The notes: generated from the letters alone by a model not told the origin. A DNA stretch of 64,000 nt from Asticcacaulis sp. ZE23SCel15 (GCF_030505395.1 NZ_CP130044.1:1225001-1289000), one strand, 5' to 3'. Counted from the first letter of the stretch, positions 9,032 to 18,073 are shown. Translations and numbers: made by a program.

Positions 9032-9416
9032 GGTCTGCGCCTCCTTCGGGGTTGGGCCTGAGACGGGGTCGAGTGGTATTTTAACCTAAATCTCTGCGCG
9101 CGTCACCGTGATCACATCGCCGTTGAAAAATTCGATACTTCAAAAGCGCGTCATAAAAGCCACAGGGCGGGTTTTGTTAAAAGACTGAAATGTATGAATT
9201 TTATGAAAAATAATCCGTATACTGATAATTGTTTAATTAACAATATTTATATTGCGCTGCCAAAAAACATGTGTGAGCCTGTGGGTTCTCCAAGAGCTGA
9301 ACCCAAGGCTGCGTAAGCAGTTAGTGATCCCGCGCAACCTTTTTGCGTGTGCGAGGTTGTGCGTCCAAAATGGGTCTGGGTTTGGCATTGGTTTGTTGTG
9401 TTCAGGGGATAGATTT
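9032..9416 (+). promoter_or_regulatory. Leader and promoter region of the TonB-dependent receptor gene
   Basis: A 385-bp gene-free stretch. Its middle part is very AT-rich and contains a TATACT box at 9218-9223 and the inverted repeat ATTGTT-N5-AACAAT at 9228-9244. The 3' part, 9276-9363, folds into hairpins described separately. AGGGGA about 7 nt before the ATG at 9417 is the ribosome binding site. A longer in-frame start at 9252 is rejected because the signal peptide begins at 9417. Confidence 0.5.
9276..9363 (+). other. Candidate structured 5' leader RNA
   Basis: Three helices can be drawn. One pairs AGCC (9276-9279) with GGCT (9307-9310) and continues as TGGGTTC/GAACCCA (9282-9288 with 9299-9305). 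The second is CTGC-GTAA-GCAG (9309-9320), capped by a GNRA-type tetraloop. The third is a 10-bp stem, 9331-9340 with 9354-9363, containing one G-U pair. The first and second share bases 9309-9310, so they may compete. I do not recognise a known riboswitch class. Confidence 0.35.
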
Positions 9417-11783
9417 ATGACGACACATAAAAGAGTGACAGGGAAAGCCGGAATTCATCTGGCTTTATTGGCGACGGCTTCGGTCGCAGCCCTTAACATG
9501 GGTGCTGCCTTGCCCGCCATGGCGCAGGAAGATCCGGCCGCCGATGTAACGGAGGTGATTGTCACCGCCACCCGCCGCGCCACCAGCGTACAAAAAGTGC
9601 CTTATAATATTTCGGTTGTCGGGGCCAGTGACCTCAGCACCAAGGGCATTACCGAGCTGTCGGAATTGTCGCGCGCCATACCAGGTCTGTCGGTGCGCGA
9701 TGTCGGTTCACGCGATGACGCGTCGATCATCCTGCGCGGCCTGTCGGTCGATCCGCTGCGGGCCTCGACCCTGGGCGACAATGGCTCAGTGGCGACCTAT
9801 ATCAACGATACGCCGGTCACCAATCAGCCCAAGATTTTCGACATTGAGCGCGTCGAAGTGCTGCGCGGGCCGCAGGGCACACTCTATGGCTCCGGCTCTC
9901 TAGGCGGGGCGATCCGCTATATCGTGGCCGATCCGAAAATGAAGTTCGAAGCCTCTGCCGGTGGCAAGGTTTATCAGATCAATGAAGCCGATGACGTATC
10001 TTACGAAGTCAACGGCATGATCAATATGCCGCTGGTCGAAGACAAACTGGCGGTGCGCGTCGCCGCTCAGTACCTTGATGACTTAGGCTTTACGGATTAT
10101 CCGTTTGTCCTCACCGGCCCCAAGACCGACCTTGATTTCGAGCAGCGCACCACGGCGCGGGCTTCGCTTCTGTGGACGCCGACTGAGAATTTCGAGGCAA
10201 CCTTAAGCTACTATACCGACAATTCTAAATCGGGCGGTCGCACCGGCGGCAATCCGGGCTTCTCCCTCCCCGCCGCATCCTACCCGTCCTATAACTATGC
10301 GGCCAATGCCGGTAAGGTTCTGGGCGATTACGATATCGGCCTGCGCTTCGAAGAGCCCTATTCGATGCACTATCAGTTGACGGCCTTGGAGATGAAGTAT
10401 GATCTGGGTTTTGCCGATCTGATTTCCTCAACCTCCTACACCAAAAAAACCGGCCTTGGTCATCGCGACCAGACCGACCTTCTGCTGGGCTTAGGCTTTG
10501 GCTACGAAAGCTATCCGGATTTCCGCTCATTCACGACCGAGCTTGATGATTTCGAGTCCGCCGTGCAGGAACTGCGGCTGGTCTCCAGCGACGGCGGCAG
10601 CTTTGATTATGTGGCCGGTCTTTATTATGCCAATGAGAACACCTTTGGCACGTCGTCGGAATATACGCCGGGCTTCACCCAGTTTATTGGTGCCACCCGC
10701 ACCGATGATCTGGAATATTTCGCTAAATCCGATGTGCTCTACAGCGAATGGGCGGCCTTTGGTGAGCTGACCTGGCATATCAATGAGGCGTGGCAAGTCA
10801 CGGGGGGGGCGCGGGCCTTTAAGCTGATTGAAAAATCAACCGAATGTACCGCACTGCCGCTCTACGAAGATCCCAATTCGTCGGCCATTAATTGTGCGGA
10901 TTCAGTCGGCAAATCGACGGTCGAAGACACGATCTATAAGCTGAATACCTCCTACCAGTGGACGCCGGATGTGATGGTCTACGGCACCTTCTCGCAAGGT
11001 TTCCGCCGCGGTGGCGTCAACCTGCTGCCGAGCGGTGGCCAGTTTGTCGGCATTATCGACGCGCAGCGCCAATATGCACCTGACACCGTCGATAACTATG
11101 AAATCGGCGTGCGCTCACAGTGGTTTGACCGTAAGCTGACCGTCAATGCCGCCCTGTTCAATATTAAATGGCAAGACGTGCAGTTGTCATCACTGGCACC
11201 AGGTAATCTGCCGATCATCGCCAATGCCGGTGAGGCCAATTCCAAGGGTTTTGAACTGGAAACCCTGTGGAAAGCGACCGATGCCCTGACCCTGAGTTTT
11301 GGATATGCCTATACCAATGCCAAGATCAGCGAAGACTTCACGCCGGTCGATGATGGCGGCACACCCGATGATACGTCCGACGACAGCTTTGTGTCGGAAT
11401 TTTACGATGGCACAACCCTGCCCGGCACGCCGGAGCAGCAGGTGTCATTGGCGGCAGACTATACATTGCCCTATAGCGATTATGGGCTGATGACGCTCCA
11501 TGCCGACTATTCCTACTCGTCGGGCATCACCACTTCGGCCGAGCCGATCAAGAACGGATCGCCTAACCTCGACTATGCCGAACTGAAAGGGTTCAGCCAG
11601 ACCAATCTGTCGTTCGGCTGGGAGCCAATGGATACGGTCGGCGTCAAGCTGTTCGTCAATAATATCTTTGATGAATATGCCTATGTCGCCCAGCAGGGTG
11701 AGGCCACCTACGGGCTTCAGGGTAAGTTCTTTATCCCGATCCGCCCGCGGGTCATCGGCGTATCGATCAACAAAAAGTTCTAA
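9417..11783 (+). CDS. TonB-dependent outer-membrane receptor
   Basis: 788 residues. A cleavable signal peptide ends at AMAQ near residue 40 and is followed by a TonB box (TEVIVTATRR). The plug domain shows VPYNISVV, SIILRGL and the conserved RVEVLRGPQGTLYGSGSLGG. The remainder is a long beta-barrel ending in aromatic FFIPIRPRVIGVSINKKF, with Phe as the last residue as usual for outer-membrane proteins. It would import a ligand too large for porins, such as a siderophore, oligosaccharide or cobalamin-like molecule. The ligand is not evident. A strong terminator follows, then a TPR-sulfotransferase gene. Confidence 0.93.
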   Translation: MTTHKRVTGKAGIHLALLATASVAALNMGAALPAMAQEDPAADVTEVIVTATRRATSVQKVPYNISVVGASDLSTKGITELSELSRAIPGLSVRDVGSRDDASIILRGLSVDPLRASTLGDNGSVATYINDTPVTNQPKIFDIERVEVLRGPQGTLYGSGSLGGAIRYIVADPKMKFEASAGGKVYQINEADDVSYEVNGMINMPLVEDKLAVRVAAQYLDDLGFTDYPFVLTGPKTDLDFEQRTTARASLLWTPTENFEATLSYYTDNSKSGGRTGGNPGFSLPAASYPSYNYAANAGKVLGDYDIGLRFEEPYSMHYQLTALEMKYDLGFADLISSTSYTKKTGLGHRDQTDLLLGLGFGYESYPDFRSFTTELDDFESAVQELRLVSSDGGSFDYVAGLYYANENTFGTSSEYTPGFTQFIGATRTDDLEYFAKSDVLYSEWAAFGELTWHINEAWQVTGGARAFKLIEKSTECTALPLYEDPNSSAINCADSVGKSTVEDTIYKLNTSYQWTPDVMVYGTFSQGFRRGGVNLLPSGGQFVGIIDAQRQYAPDTVDNYEIGVRSQWFDRKLTVNAALFNIKWQDVQLSSLAPGNLPIIANAGEANSKGFELETLWKATDALTLSFGYAYTNAKISEDFTPVDDGGTPDDTSDDSFVSEFYDGTTLPGTPEQQVSLAADYTLPYSDYGLMTLHADYSYSSGITTSAEPIKNGSPNLDYAELKGFSQTNLSFGWEPMDTVGVKLFVNNIFDEYAYVAQQGEATYGLQGKFFIPIRPRVIGVSINKKF

Positions 11784-11804
11784 TCAAAAGCTGATTGCGT
11801 AACC

Positions 11805-11836
11805 AAACCTCCTGCCTATGATGGCAGGAGGTTTTT
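11805..11836 (+). terminator. Rho-independent terminator after the TonB receptor gene
   Basis: The perfect 9-bp stem CCTCCTGCC (11808-11816) and GGCAGGAGG (11823-11831) has a 6-nt loop and is followed by TTTTT; flanking AAA/TTT lengthens the stem. The 3' arm contains AGGAGG, which is also the only good Shine-Dalgarno sequence for the following gene. Confidence 0.85.
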
Positions 11837-11848
11837 CTATGGGTGCTT

Positions 11849-13411
11849 ATGACGACGCTTAATGCTCATGCCGATAATCTGATCGCGCAGGCGACCGCTG
11901 CACGAAGGCGTGGTGATATAAAAACCGCGATATCGGCGGCGCGTCAGGCGACTGAATTAGCCCCCGACCGGCTGGATGGCTGGTACATCTGGGGCACCAC
12001 GGCGATGATGGCGCAGGTGTTCAATGAGGCCGAACAGGTGCTGGCCGAAGGCGCGCGCCGGGCACCGGCCCAAACGCCTGCGCAGGGCCGGTTTTTGGTG
12101 CAACGGGCGCGGGCGCTGGTGACACTGGGGCGGGGTCGCGAAACCTGTGAGGTGGTGAGGGAGGCCCTCAATTGCGGCCTGACCGATGGGGCCAGTTTGA
12201 ACATCCTTGGCACCGCCTTATCGCAGGCGGGGCGGCCCGAAGATGCCGTGCCGCTGCTGGAGGTGGCGGTGCGCGCGGACCCCAAGGTTGCCGATTACTG
12301 GTATAATCTCGGCGGGGTGCAGCAATTTTTAGGTGATATCGACGCCGCCGAATTTGGCTATGAGCGGGCGGTGGCGGCGGGTGATCATTTTTCCGCCCAT
12401 CTGGCGCTGGCGCGGCTGAAAAAATGGAACGGCAACACGCACCATATCGACCGGCTCAAGGCTCTGAAACCGGCAACCGTCATTGATGCGGCGCGCCTGA
12501 ACTATGCGCTGTTTAAGGAGCATGATGACTTAGGCGACCACGATCCGGCGTGGAGCTACCTGCAAACCGGCGCACAGACAGCGCAGCAGACCTACCCGTG
12601 GGATGCCGCTGATGAGGCCGCGATCGTGGACGCCTGGCGGACGCATATGCCGCACCCACCGCCAGCCGCGCCGTCTGGCCATCGCCCGCGCCGGATTTTC
12701 ATTGTCGGCCTGCCGCGCTCAGGCACGACCTTGGTTGAGCGCATCCTGACCGCTCATTCCGGTGTGCAGGCCTTGGGGGAATTGCAAACCTTTGGGCTTG
12801 GTGTCAAGCATGGCTCAGGGGCACCGGGGCGTAACCTGTTGGATGCCGAAACCATAAAGGCGGCGGCCAGCACTGATCCCAAAATTTTTGCGCAACTTTA
12901 TGATCGGGAGGTCGCCTATCTGCACAACGGGGCGGGCCATACCATTGATAAGTTGCCGCACAATCATGACTATGTCGGCCTGATCCGGCGGGCCTTTCCC
13001 GATGCCCTGATCATCCACGTCCGGCGTGATCCGATGGATTCGCTGTTCGGGGCCTATAAGCTGTTGTTCGCCCATGCCCATCGCTGGTCCTACAGTTTTG
13101 AGGATCTGGCCGTTCACTATGGTCACTACCGCACGCTAATGGACCATTGGCAGGCGTTTGGGGTGATCGATGTAAAGCTTGAAACCCTGATCCAGTGCCC
13201 GGAATTTGAAATCCGGCGTTTACTTAAAGCCTGCGATTTGCCGTTTGAAGACGCCTGCCTGTCGCCCCACGAAGCGCAAGGGGCGGTGGCGACCGCCAGT
13301 TCCGCTCAGGTGCGCAAACCCATCAATCGCGAAGGGGTAGGGGCGTGGAGGCGGTATGAAGAGCAACTGTCACCCCTGCGTGATCGGCTTGAAAAATCGG
13401 GTTTGATCTGA
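11849..13411 (+). CDS. TPR-repeat sulfotransferase family protein
   Basis: About 520 residues. The N-terminal half, to about residue 240, consists of helical tetratricopeptide repeats (for example AISAARQATELAPDRLDGWY and YNLGGVQQFLGDIDAAEFGY). The C-terminal half is a P-loop sulfotransferase with the PAPS-binding GLPRSGTTLVER and HVRRDPMDSLFGAYK motifs. Such TPR-sulfotransferases often sit next to TonB receptors in Caulobacterales and sphingomonads, as here, but their substrates are mostly unknown. GTG at 11843 is an alternative start. The Shine-Dalgarno lies within the terminator stem upstream. Confidence 0.83.
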   Translation: MTTLNAHADNLIAQATAARRRGDIKTAISAARQATELAPDRLDGWYIWGTTAMMAQVFNEAEQVLAEGARRAPAQTPAQGRFLVQRARALVTLGRGRETCEVVREALNCGLTDGASLNILGTALSQAGRPEDAVPLLEVAVRADPKVADYWYNLGGVQQFLGDIDAAEFGYERAVAAGDHFSAHLALARLKKWNGNTHHIDRLKALKPATVIDAARLNYALFKEHDDLGDHDPAWSYLQTGAQTAQQTYPWDAADEAAIVDAWRTHMPHPPPAAPSGHRPRRIFIVGLPRSGTTLVERILTAHSGVQALGELQTFGLGVKHGSGAPGRNLLDAETIKAAASTDPKIFAQLYDREVAYLHNGAGHTIDKLPHNHDYVGLIRRAFPDALIIHVRRDPMDSLFGAYKLLFAHAHRWSYSFEDLAVHYGHYRTLMDHWQAFGVIDVKLETLIQCPEFEIRRLLKACDLPFEDACLSPHEAQGAVATASSAQVRKPINREGVGAWRRYEEQLSPLRDRLEKSGLI

Positions 13412-13442
13412 ACCTTTGAGCGTGGCGGCGCGTACTAAGTTT

Positions 13443-14204
13443 ATGTCATTCGCAAACCAACATATCTGGCTGATTGGCGCCAGCACCGGCATCGGGGCGC
13501 AATTGGCGCGTGATCTGGCGGCCGCAGGCGCGAAACTATCGCTGTCGTCGCGCGATCAGGTAAAGCTTGAGGCGTTGAAATCCGAACTAAAGGGCGACGG
13601 CCACGACGTCTACCCGCTGGATGTCACGCAGCAAACCTCGGTTGATCTGGCATGGGCGGCGCTTAATAAGGCGGGCGGTATGCCGGACATAGTTATCTAT
13701 AATGCCGGGGCCTATGAGCCGATGTCGGCCACGCGTTATGATGCGGATACGGCGATCATGGTGGCGGACACCAATTTCATGGGCGCGTTTCGGGTGTTGG
13801 AGCCGGTTTTGCCCGCCTTTATGGCGCGCGGCCAAGGACATATTGTGCTGACCGGATCGCTGGCGGGCATCAAGGGCCTGCCCAATGCCATAGGATATGG
13901 GGCGTCTAAGGCCGGGATCATCCATCTGGCCGAAAATCTGCGGCTGGATCTGGCGGGTAGCGGTATTAAGGTGCAACTGGTCAATCCGGGCTTTGTCAAA
14001 ACCCGCCTGACCGACAAAAATGAATTTAATATGCCGTTCCTGCTCACGCCCGAAGATGCCTCTGAGCGCATCATGAAGGGGCTGTTATCAGACCGGTTTG
14101 AGACAAATTTTCCCAAACGCCTGACCTTTTTGATCAAGGCGCTGCGCTACATGCCGGATCGGCTCTATTACAAATTGCTGCGCAACAAACCCGCAAAAAC
14201 TTAA
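13443..14204 (+). CDS. Short-chain dehydrogenase/reductase
   Basis: About 253 residues with a classical Rossmann SDR: cofactor motif GASTGIGAQLAR near residues 11-22, NAG (IYNAG) mid-protein, catalytic Ser in TGSLAG, and YGASK supplying Tyr and Lys. The C-terminal RFETNFPKRLTFLIKALR resembles SDRs annotated near lipid metabolism. Substrate is unknown. Starts at 13416 (TTG) or 13422 (GTG) are possible, but ATG at 13443 leads directly into the cofactor fold. It overlaps the convergent LysR gene by 4 bp. Confidence 0.82.
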   Translation: MSFANQHIWLIGASTGIGAQLARDLAAAGAKLSLSSRDQVKLEALKSELKGDGHDVYPLDVTQQTSVDLAWAALNKAGGMPDIVIYNAGAYEPMSATRYDADTAIMVADTNFMGAFRVLEPVLPAFMARGQGHIVLTGSLAGIKGLPNAIGYGASKAGIIHLAENLRLDLAGSGIKVQLVNPGFVKTRLTDKNEFNMPFLLTPEDASERIMKGLLSDRFETNFPKRLTFLIKALRYMPDRLYYKLLRNKPAKT

Positions 14205-15106
14205 AGCAATTCCGCCCCGAATTTCAGGTTCAGAAAGCTGACCAGTGCGCGCACGCGGGCGGTAGTGGCTCGGCCCGGCGGCATGACGGCGTGCATCGGT
14301 ACCGGTGGCCGTTCATAGGCCTTCAGTATAGCTTCAACTTCACCGGATTGGATGGCGCGGGAAGCGATAAAGGTTGGTAACCGGGCAATGCCCAATCCCG
14401 ATTTCACGGCTTCCAGCATCATGTCGCCATTGTCCGAGCGCATGATGCCGTTGATGCGGTAGCTTTTGAAGCCGTCGCCATCGGCATAGCGCCAGTTCAC
14501 CGTTGGCGCGACATTGGTGTAGTGAATACCGCGATGGTCACTCAGGTCATCAGGATGTTCGGGACGGCCATAGGTTTCCAGATAGGCGGGGCTGGCGACG
14601 GTGACCGTATGCACCTTGCCGATACGTTTGGCGACCAGCGACGAATCCGCCAGTTCACCGATCCGCACCGCCAGATCATAACCGCCGCCGATCAGATCAA
14701 CCGAATGATCGTCGAACGAAATATCAAGCTCCACCCTCGGATAGGCGGCGGCAAATTCCGACAAAGCCCGCGCCAGATGGCTGACGCCAAAACTTAAGGG
14801 GCCGGACAGACGGATAGGGCCTGCGACATCGGACACGGCCTCGGCCACCGCTTCACCGGCGGCCTCAAGCTGGGCCAGGGCTTCGCGGGCGCGTTCATAA
14901 TAGGTCTGGCCGACATCGGTGGGCTGCGTGCCCTTGGCGCCACGGGTCAGCAATCGCGCCGCCAGAGTTTCCTCCAGCCGCATCACACGGCGGCTTATGA
15001 TCGATTTTGAGGTGCCTAAGCGATCTGCCGCGCGCGCAAAGCTGCCGGTTTCGACCACCAGAAAAAAGGCCGACAGGTCATCGATATCGACTTTTAGCTG
15101 TTCCAT
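14201..15106 (-). CDS. LysR-family transcriptional regulator
   Basis: 301 residues. The N-terminal helix-turn-helix (LSAFFLVVETGSFARAADRL, then TSKSIISRRVMRLEE) is classical, followed by a two-lobed effector-binding domain with GPLSFGVSHLA and DLAVRIGEL. It is divergent from the pirin gene across about 100 bp. LysR regulators next to pirin and azoreductase genes generally respond to quinones or electrophiles, so control of the genes at 15.2-17.9 kb is likely by inference. GTG at 15118 would add four residues. Confidence 0.87.
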   Translation of the reverse strand: MEQLKVDIDDLSAFFLVVETGSFARAADRLGTSKSIISRRVMRLEETLAARLLTRGAKGTQPTDVGQTYYERAREALAQLEAAGEAVAEAVSDVAGPIRLSGPLSFGVSHLARALSEFAAAYPRVELDISFDDHSVDLIGGGYDLAVRIGELADSSLVAKRIGKVHTVTVASPAYLETYGRPEHPDDLSDHRGIHYTNVAPTVNWRYADGDGFKSYRINGIMRSDNGDMMLEAVKSGLGIARLPTFIASRAIQSGEVEAILKAYERPPVPMHAVMPPGRATTARVRALVSFLNLKFGAELL

Positions 15107-15210
15107 ATGGTGCAACACCAGTGTTCCGATTTAGTATCTTCTGGCAACGACCATAGCGGCCTATATATCGTCTCACAAGATCATTTCACCTTTTAAGGAG
15201 GAATACGAAA

Positions 15211-16077
15211 ATGTCCGTTACCAACTCCGTCGTTCGCGACAACACATCGGATAAGACCCGCTCGGTCGCTCGTCTGGTGCGCGGTATCCCGGCCACCGAT
15301 GGCGCGGGTGTCAAGCTTAACCGTGTGCTCGGCACGCAGGCCCTGCCCGCCGTTGATCCGTTTCTAATGATGGATGAGTTCCGCTCGGACGATCCGTCGG
15401 CCTACATTGCCGGTTTCCCGGATCATCCGCATCGCGGTTTCGAGACCATCACCTATATGCTGGCCGGTCGCATGCGCCATAAGGACTCAAAAGGTAACGA
15501 AGGCCTGCTGGGCCCCGGCGATGTCCAGTGGATGACGACCGCGCGCGGCCTTGTCCATTCGGAAATGCCTGAGCAGCAAGATGGCCTGATGCAGGGTTTT
15601 CAGCTCTGGCTTAACCTGCCCGCCAAGGAAAAGATGCTTGATCCCAAGTATCAGGATATTCCGGCGGCGACGATCCCTGAGATCACCTATGACGATGCCC
15701 ACCTCAAGGTCATTGCCGGTGAGTATCGCCACCTGAAAGGCCCGATTGCCTCACCGACGACGCAGCCGTTTATTGTCGATGTCACGCTAAAAGCTGATGG
15801 TGATATCGGTCTGCCGGTGCCGTTGGATCACGATGGCTTTGTCTATGTGTTCGACGGTGCGGTTGAGATCGACCACACGGTCGTGGCTAAGGGGCAGGCG
15901 GCGGTTTTGACGGCCGGTCAATCTCTGGTGCTGACGGCCGGTTCTGACGGTGCCCGTGCCTTGGTTGTGACGGGTAAGCCGCTTAAGGAACCCATCGCCC
16001 GCCACGGCCCGTTCGTCATGAACACGCCGCAGGAAATCCACCAGGCCTTTGCCGATTATCAGAGCGGCAAGTTCTAA
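15211..16077 (+). CDS. Pirin family protein
   Basis: 288 residues forming a bicupin. Metal-ligand motifs are in the N-terminal cupin: FPDHPHRGFETITYMLAG and GLVHSEMPE. The FDGAVEI segment belongs to the second cupin. Some bacterial pirins have quercetinase activity and others bind enzymes as redox-responsive partners. An excellent AAGGAGG precedes the ATG. It follows a divergent LysR gene and precedes an azoreductase, so a role in quinone or aromatic-compound stress is plausible. A GC-rich hairpin lies downstream (16120-16156). Confidence 0.88.
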   Translation: MSVTNSVVRDNTSDKTRSVARLVRGIPATDGAGVKLNRVLGTQALPAVDPFLMMDEFRSDDPSAYIAGFPDHPHRGFETITYMLAGRMRHKDSKGNEGLLGPGDVQWMTTARGLVHSEMPEQQDGLMQGFQLWLNLPAKEKMLDPKYQDIPAATIPEITYDDAHLKVIAGEYRHLKGPIASPTTQPFIVDVTLKADGDIGLPVPLDHDGFVYVFDGAVEIDHTVVAKGQAAVLTAGQSLVLTAGSDGARALVVTGKPLKEPIARHGPFVMNTPQEIHQAFADYQSGKF

Positions 16078-16119
16078 AAACGCTGCACGCAACAACAAGT
16101 CGTGCGCCCTGATGCAAAT

Positions 16120-16156
16120 GCCCCTCCCGCAGAGCCGCTAACCTTGCGGGAGGGGC
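16120..16156 (+). other. GC-rich 12-bp hairpin after the pirin gene
   Basis: GCCCCTCCCGCA (16120-16131) and TGCGGGAGGGGC (16145-16156) pair perfectly over 12 bp with a 13-nt loop. No T-tract follows, so it is not a textbook terminator. It may act as an mRNA 3'-end stabiliser or be a copy of a small intergenic hairpin repeat. Confidence 0.5.
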
Positions 16157-16263
16157 GTTGAGGCCCTCACAACCTCTCTGATGACGCGCGATCTCACGCC
16201 CGTATCAGATCTAAATAGATAACAGTAACAATTACGGTTTCCAACCGTTTAAGGAGATTTATC

Positions 16264-16872
16264 ATGTCCAAAGTCCTGATCATCAATTCTGCCGCCACCG
16301 GTGAAGGCTCGGTTTCCGCACAATTGACCGATGCCTTTAAGGCTAAATATGCCGCCGCCAATCCGCTGGCTACCTTTACCGAACATGATTTCGGCAAGGC
16401 TCCGCTGGCACCGTTATCCAGCCTGAACATCGCCGGTTTTGCCGGTACCGCGGGTGAAAACCCGGCTGAGATCGAACTGTCGCAGACATCTGATGCCCTG
16501 ATTGCCGAACTCGAAGCCGCTGATCTTCTGGTTATCGGGTCACCGATGTACAATTTCGGTATTTCGGCCTTGCTTAAGACCTGGTTTGACTATGTCCTGC
16601 GCGCCGGCCGCACCTTCCGCTACACCGAGGCGGGTCCTGAAGGCCTGCTGAAAGGCAAGAAGGCGATCATCGTTCTGGCCCGTGGCGGTCTCTATTCCGA
16701 AGGCCCGTTGGCGGCGATCGACTTTCAGGAAGGCCACATCAAGACTATGCTCGGCTTTATCGGCATCACTGATGTGACCGTGGTGCGCGCTGAGAAAATC
16801 GCCTTTGGGCCGGAGTTTAAGGCCGAAGCGATTGAAGCGGCGACCGCTGAGTTGATGAAACTGGCGGCGTAA
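16264..16872 (+). CDS. azoR: FMN-dependent NADH-azoreductase
   Basis: 202 residues with the flavodoxin-like fold of AzoR: LIINSAATGEGSVS at the N-terminus, the FMN-binding SPMYNFGISALLKTWFDYV segment, FRYTEAGPEGLL, and ARGGLY. It reduces quinones and azo compounds by two-electron transfer from NADH and protects cells from quinone redox cycling. AAGGAG precedes the ATG. It sits between the pirin and glutathionyl-hydroquinone reductase genes. A 10-bp hairpin without a T-tract (16880-16903) follows. Confidence 0.92.
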   Translation: MSKVLIINSAATGEGSVSAQLTDAFKAKYAAANPLATFTEHDFGKAPLAPLSSLNIAGFAGTAGENPAEIELSQTSDALIAELEAADLLVIGSPMYNFGISALLKTWFDYVLRAGRTFRYTEAGPEGLLKGKKAIIVLARGGLYSEGPLAAIDFQEGHIKTMLGFIGITDVTVVRAEKIAFGPEFKAEAIEAATAELMKLAA

Positions 16873-16879
16873 AAACCAA

Positions 16880-16903
16880 GCCTCCCCTGTCAGCAGGGGA
16901 GGC
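16880..16903 (+). other. GC-rich hairpin between azoR and the next gene
   Basis: GCCTCCCCTG (16880-16889) pairs perfectly with CAGGGGAGGC (16894-16903) around a 4-nt loop. There is no T-tract. It may attenuate readthrough or stabilise the upstream mRNA. Confidence 0.5.
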
Positions 16904-16928
16904 GACCTAACTGTAAGAGGAATATCCG

Positions 16929-17909
16929 ATGGGCCTTCTGGTTGACGGTAAATGGCATGATCAGTGGTACGACACAAAGGCCTCCGGCGGGCGCTTTATC
17001 CGCACCGAAGCGCAATATCGGAACTGGATAACGGCGGATGGCGCGCCGGGGCCTTCGGGCGAGGGTGGGTTTACAGCCGAAGCGGGCCGCTATCATCTCT
17101 ATGTCAGTCTGGCCTGTCCGTGGGCGCATCGCACCCTGATTGTGCGTCACCTCAAAGGGCTGGAGGGTCTGATTTCAATCAGTGTGGTCCACTGGCTGAT
17201 GCGCGAAGATGGCTGGACGTTCGCTGACGGGCCCGCCGTTGTGCCCGATCCGCTGGGGGCTAAGTTCATGCATGAAATCTATACCCGCGATAATGCGACC
17301 TATAGTGGGCGGGTGACGGTTCCAGTACTTTTGGACAAACATCAAAACCGCATCGTCAGCAACGAAAGCTCCGAAATCATCCGCATGCTCAACGCAGCGT
17401 TTGACGGGCTGGGGGCAAAGCCGGGGAACTATTATCCGGAAAATCTGCGCGCTGAGATCGATGCGGTCAATGAACGAGTCTATGACACCGTCAATAACGG
17501 GGTTTACAAGGCCGGGTTTGCGACCACACAAGCTGCCTATGACGATGCGGTGGTGCCTTTGTTTGACAGTCTGGACTGGCTGGAAGATCGTTTGTCGCGC
17601 ACGCGTTATCTGGTCGGCAATGTTCTGACCGAGGCCGATATCCGCCTGTTCACGACCCTGATCCGTTTTGATCCGGTCTATGTAGGGCATTTCAAATGCA
17701 ATCTGCGCCGGATTGCCGATTATCCCAACCTGTCGGCCTATGTACGCGATATTTTTCAGACCGCCGATATCGCTGCAACCGTCAATTTTGAGCACATCAA
17801 GGGCCACTATTACCAAAGCCATCTCAACATCAACCCGACCGGGATCGTACCAAATGGCCCCATTCTGGACATGTATGCGCCTCACAATCGCTCAACTGTC
17901 GGTTCATAA
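16929..17909 (+). CDS. Glutathionyl-hydroquinone reductase (GST Xi/ECM4 family)
   Basis: 326 residues, the usual length of the YqjG/ECM4 class. The N-terminal thioredoxin-like domain carries the active-site Cys in SLACPWAHRTLI, preceded by the family-typical GRFIRTEAQYRNW and followed by VVHWLM and NESSEIIRMLN. The helical C-terminal GST domain includes GNVLTEADIRLFTTLIRFD. It reduces glutathionyl-hydroquinones with glutathione. With pirin and azoR it makes a coherent quinone-detoxification set. Confidence 0.92.
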   Translation: MGLLVDGKWHDQWYDTKASGGRFIRTEAQYRNWITADGAPGPSGEGGFTAEAGRYHLYVSLACPWAHRTLIVRHLKGLEGLISISVVHWLMREDGWTFADGPAVVPDPLGAKFMHEIYTRDNATYSGRVTVPVLLDKHQNRIVSNESSEIIRMLNAAFDGLGAKPGNYYPENLRAEIDAVNERVYDTVNNGVYKAGFATTQAAYDDAVVPLFDSLDWLEDRLSRTRYLVGNVLTEADIRLFTTLIRFDPVYVGHFKCNLRRIADYPNLSAYVRDIFQTADIAATVNFEHIKGHYYQSHLNINPTGIVPNGPILDMYAPHNRSTVGS

Positions 17910-17985
17910 AGGTCATGCCCTATCATGGGTTTCCTCCCTGCAACTATTATCCGCTTCGGCTGCGCATGGCCGGAGCGGTTTTTTT

Positions 17986-18073
17986 AGAGCGGAATGACTT
18001 TATGGAAACATTCCGCTCAAGCCGCCGTTGAGGCGGCGGCCAAGGTGGCGTAGCCACCGCCCGGCAAGGGGCT
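17986..18073 (+). repeat. Dispersed intergenic repeat R2, copy A
   Basis: An approximately 88-bp element made of three consecutive hairpins: AGCGGAATG/CATTCCGCT, GCCGCC/GGCGGC and GGTGGC/GCCACC. The same arrangement, inverted and nearly identical over about 85 bp, is found at 50117-50201. Both copies are intergenic and next to 3' ends of genes. Confidence 0.8.

Noticed and set aside
9252-9416. Upstream extension of the TonB receptor
   Set aside because: It would put 55 residues before a good signal peptide and removes the strong ribosome site at 9407-9412. The region looks like structured RNA instead.
16120-16156. Rho-independent terminator after pirin
   Set aside because: The stem is strong but no T-tract follows, so I list it only as a hairpin.
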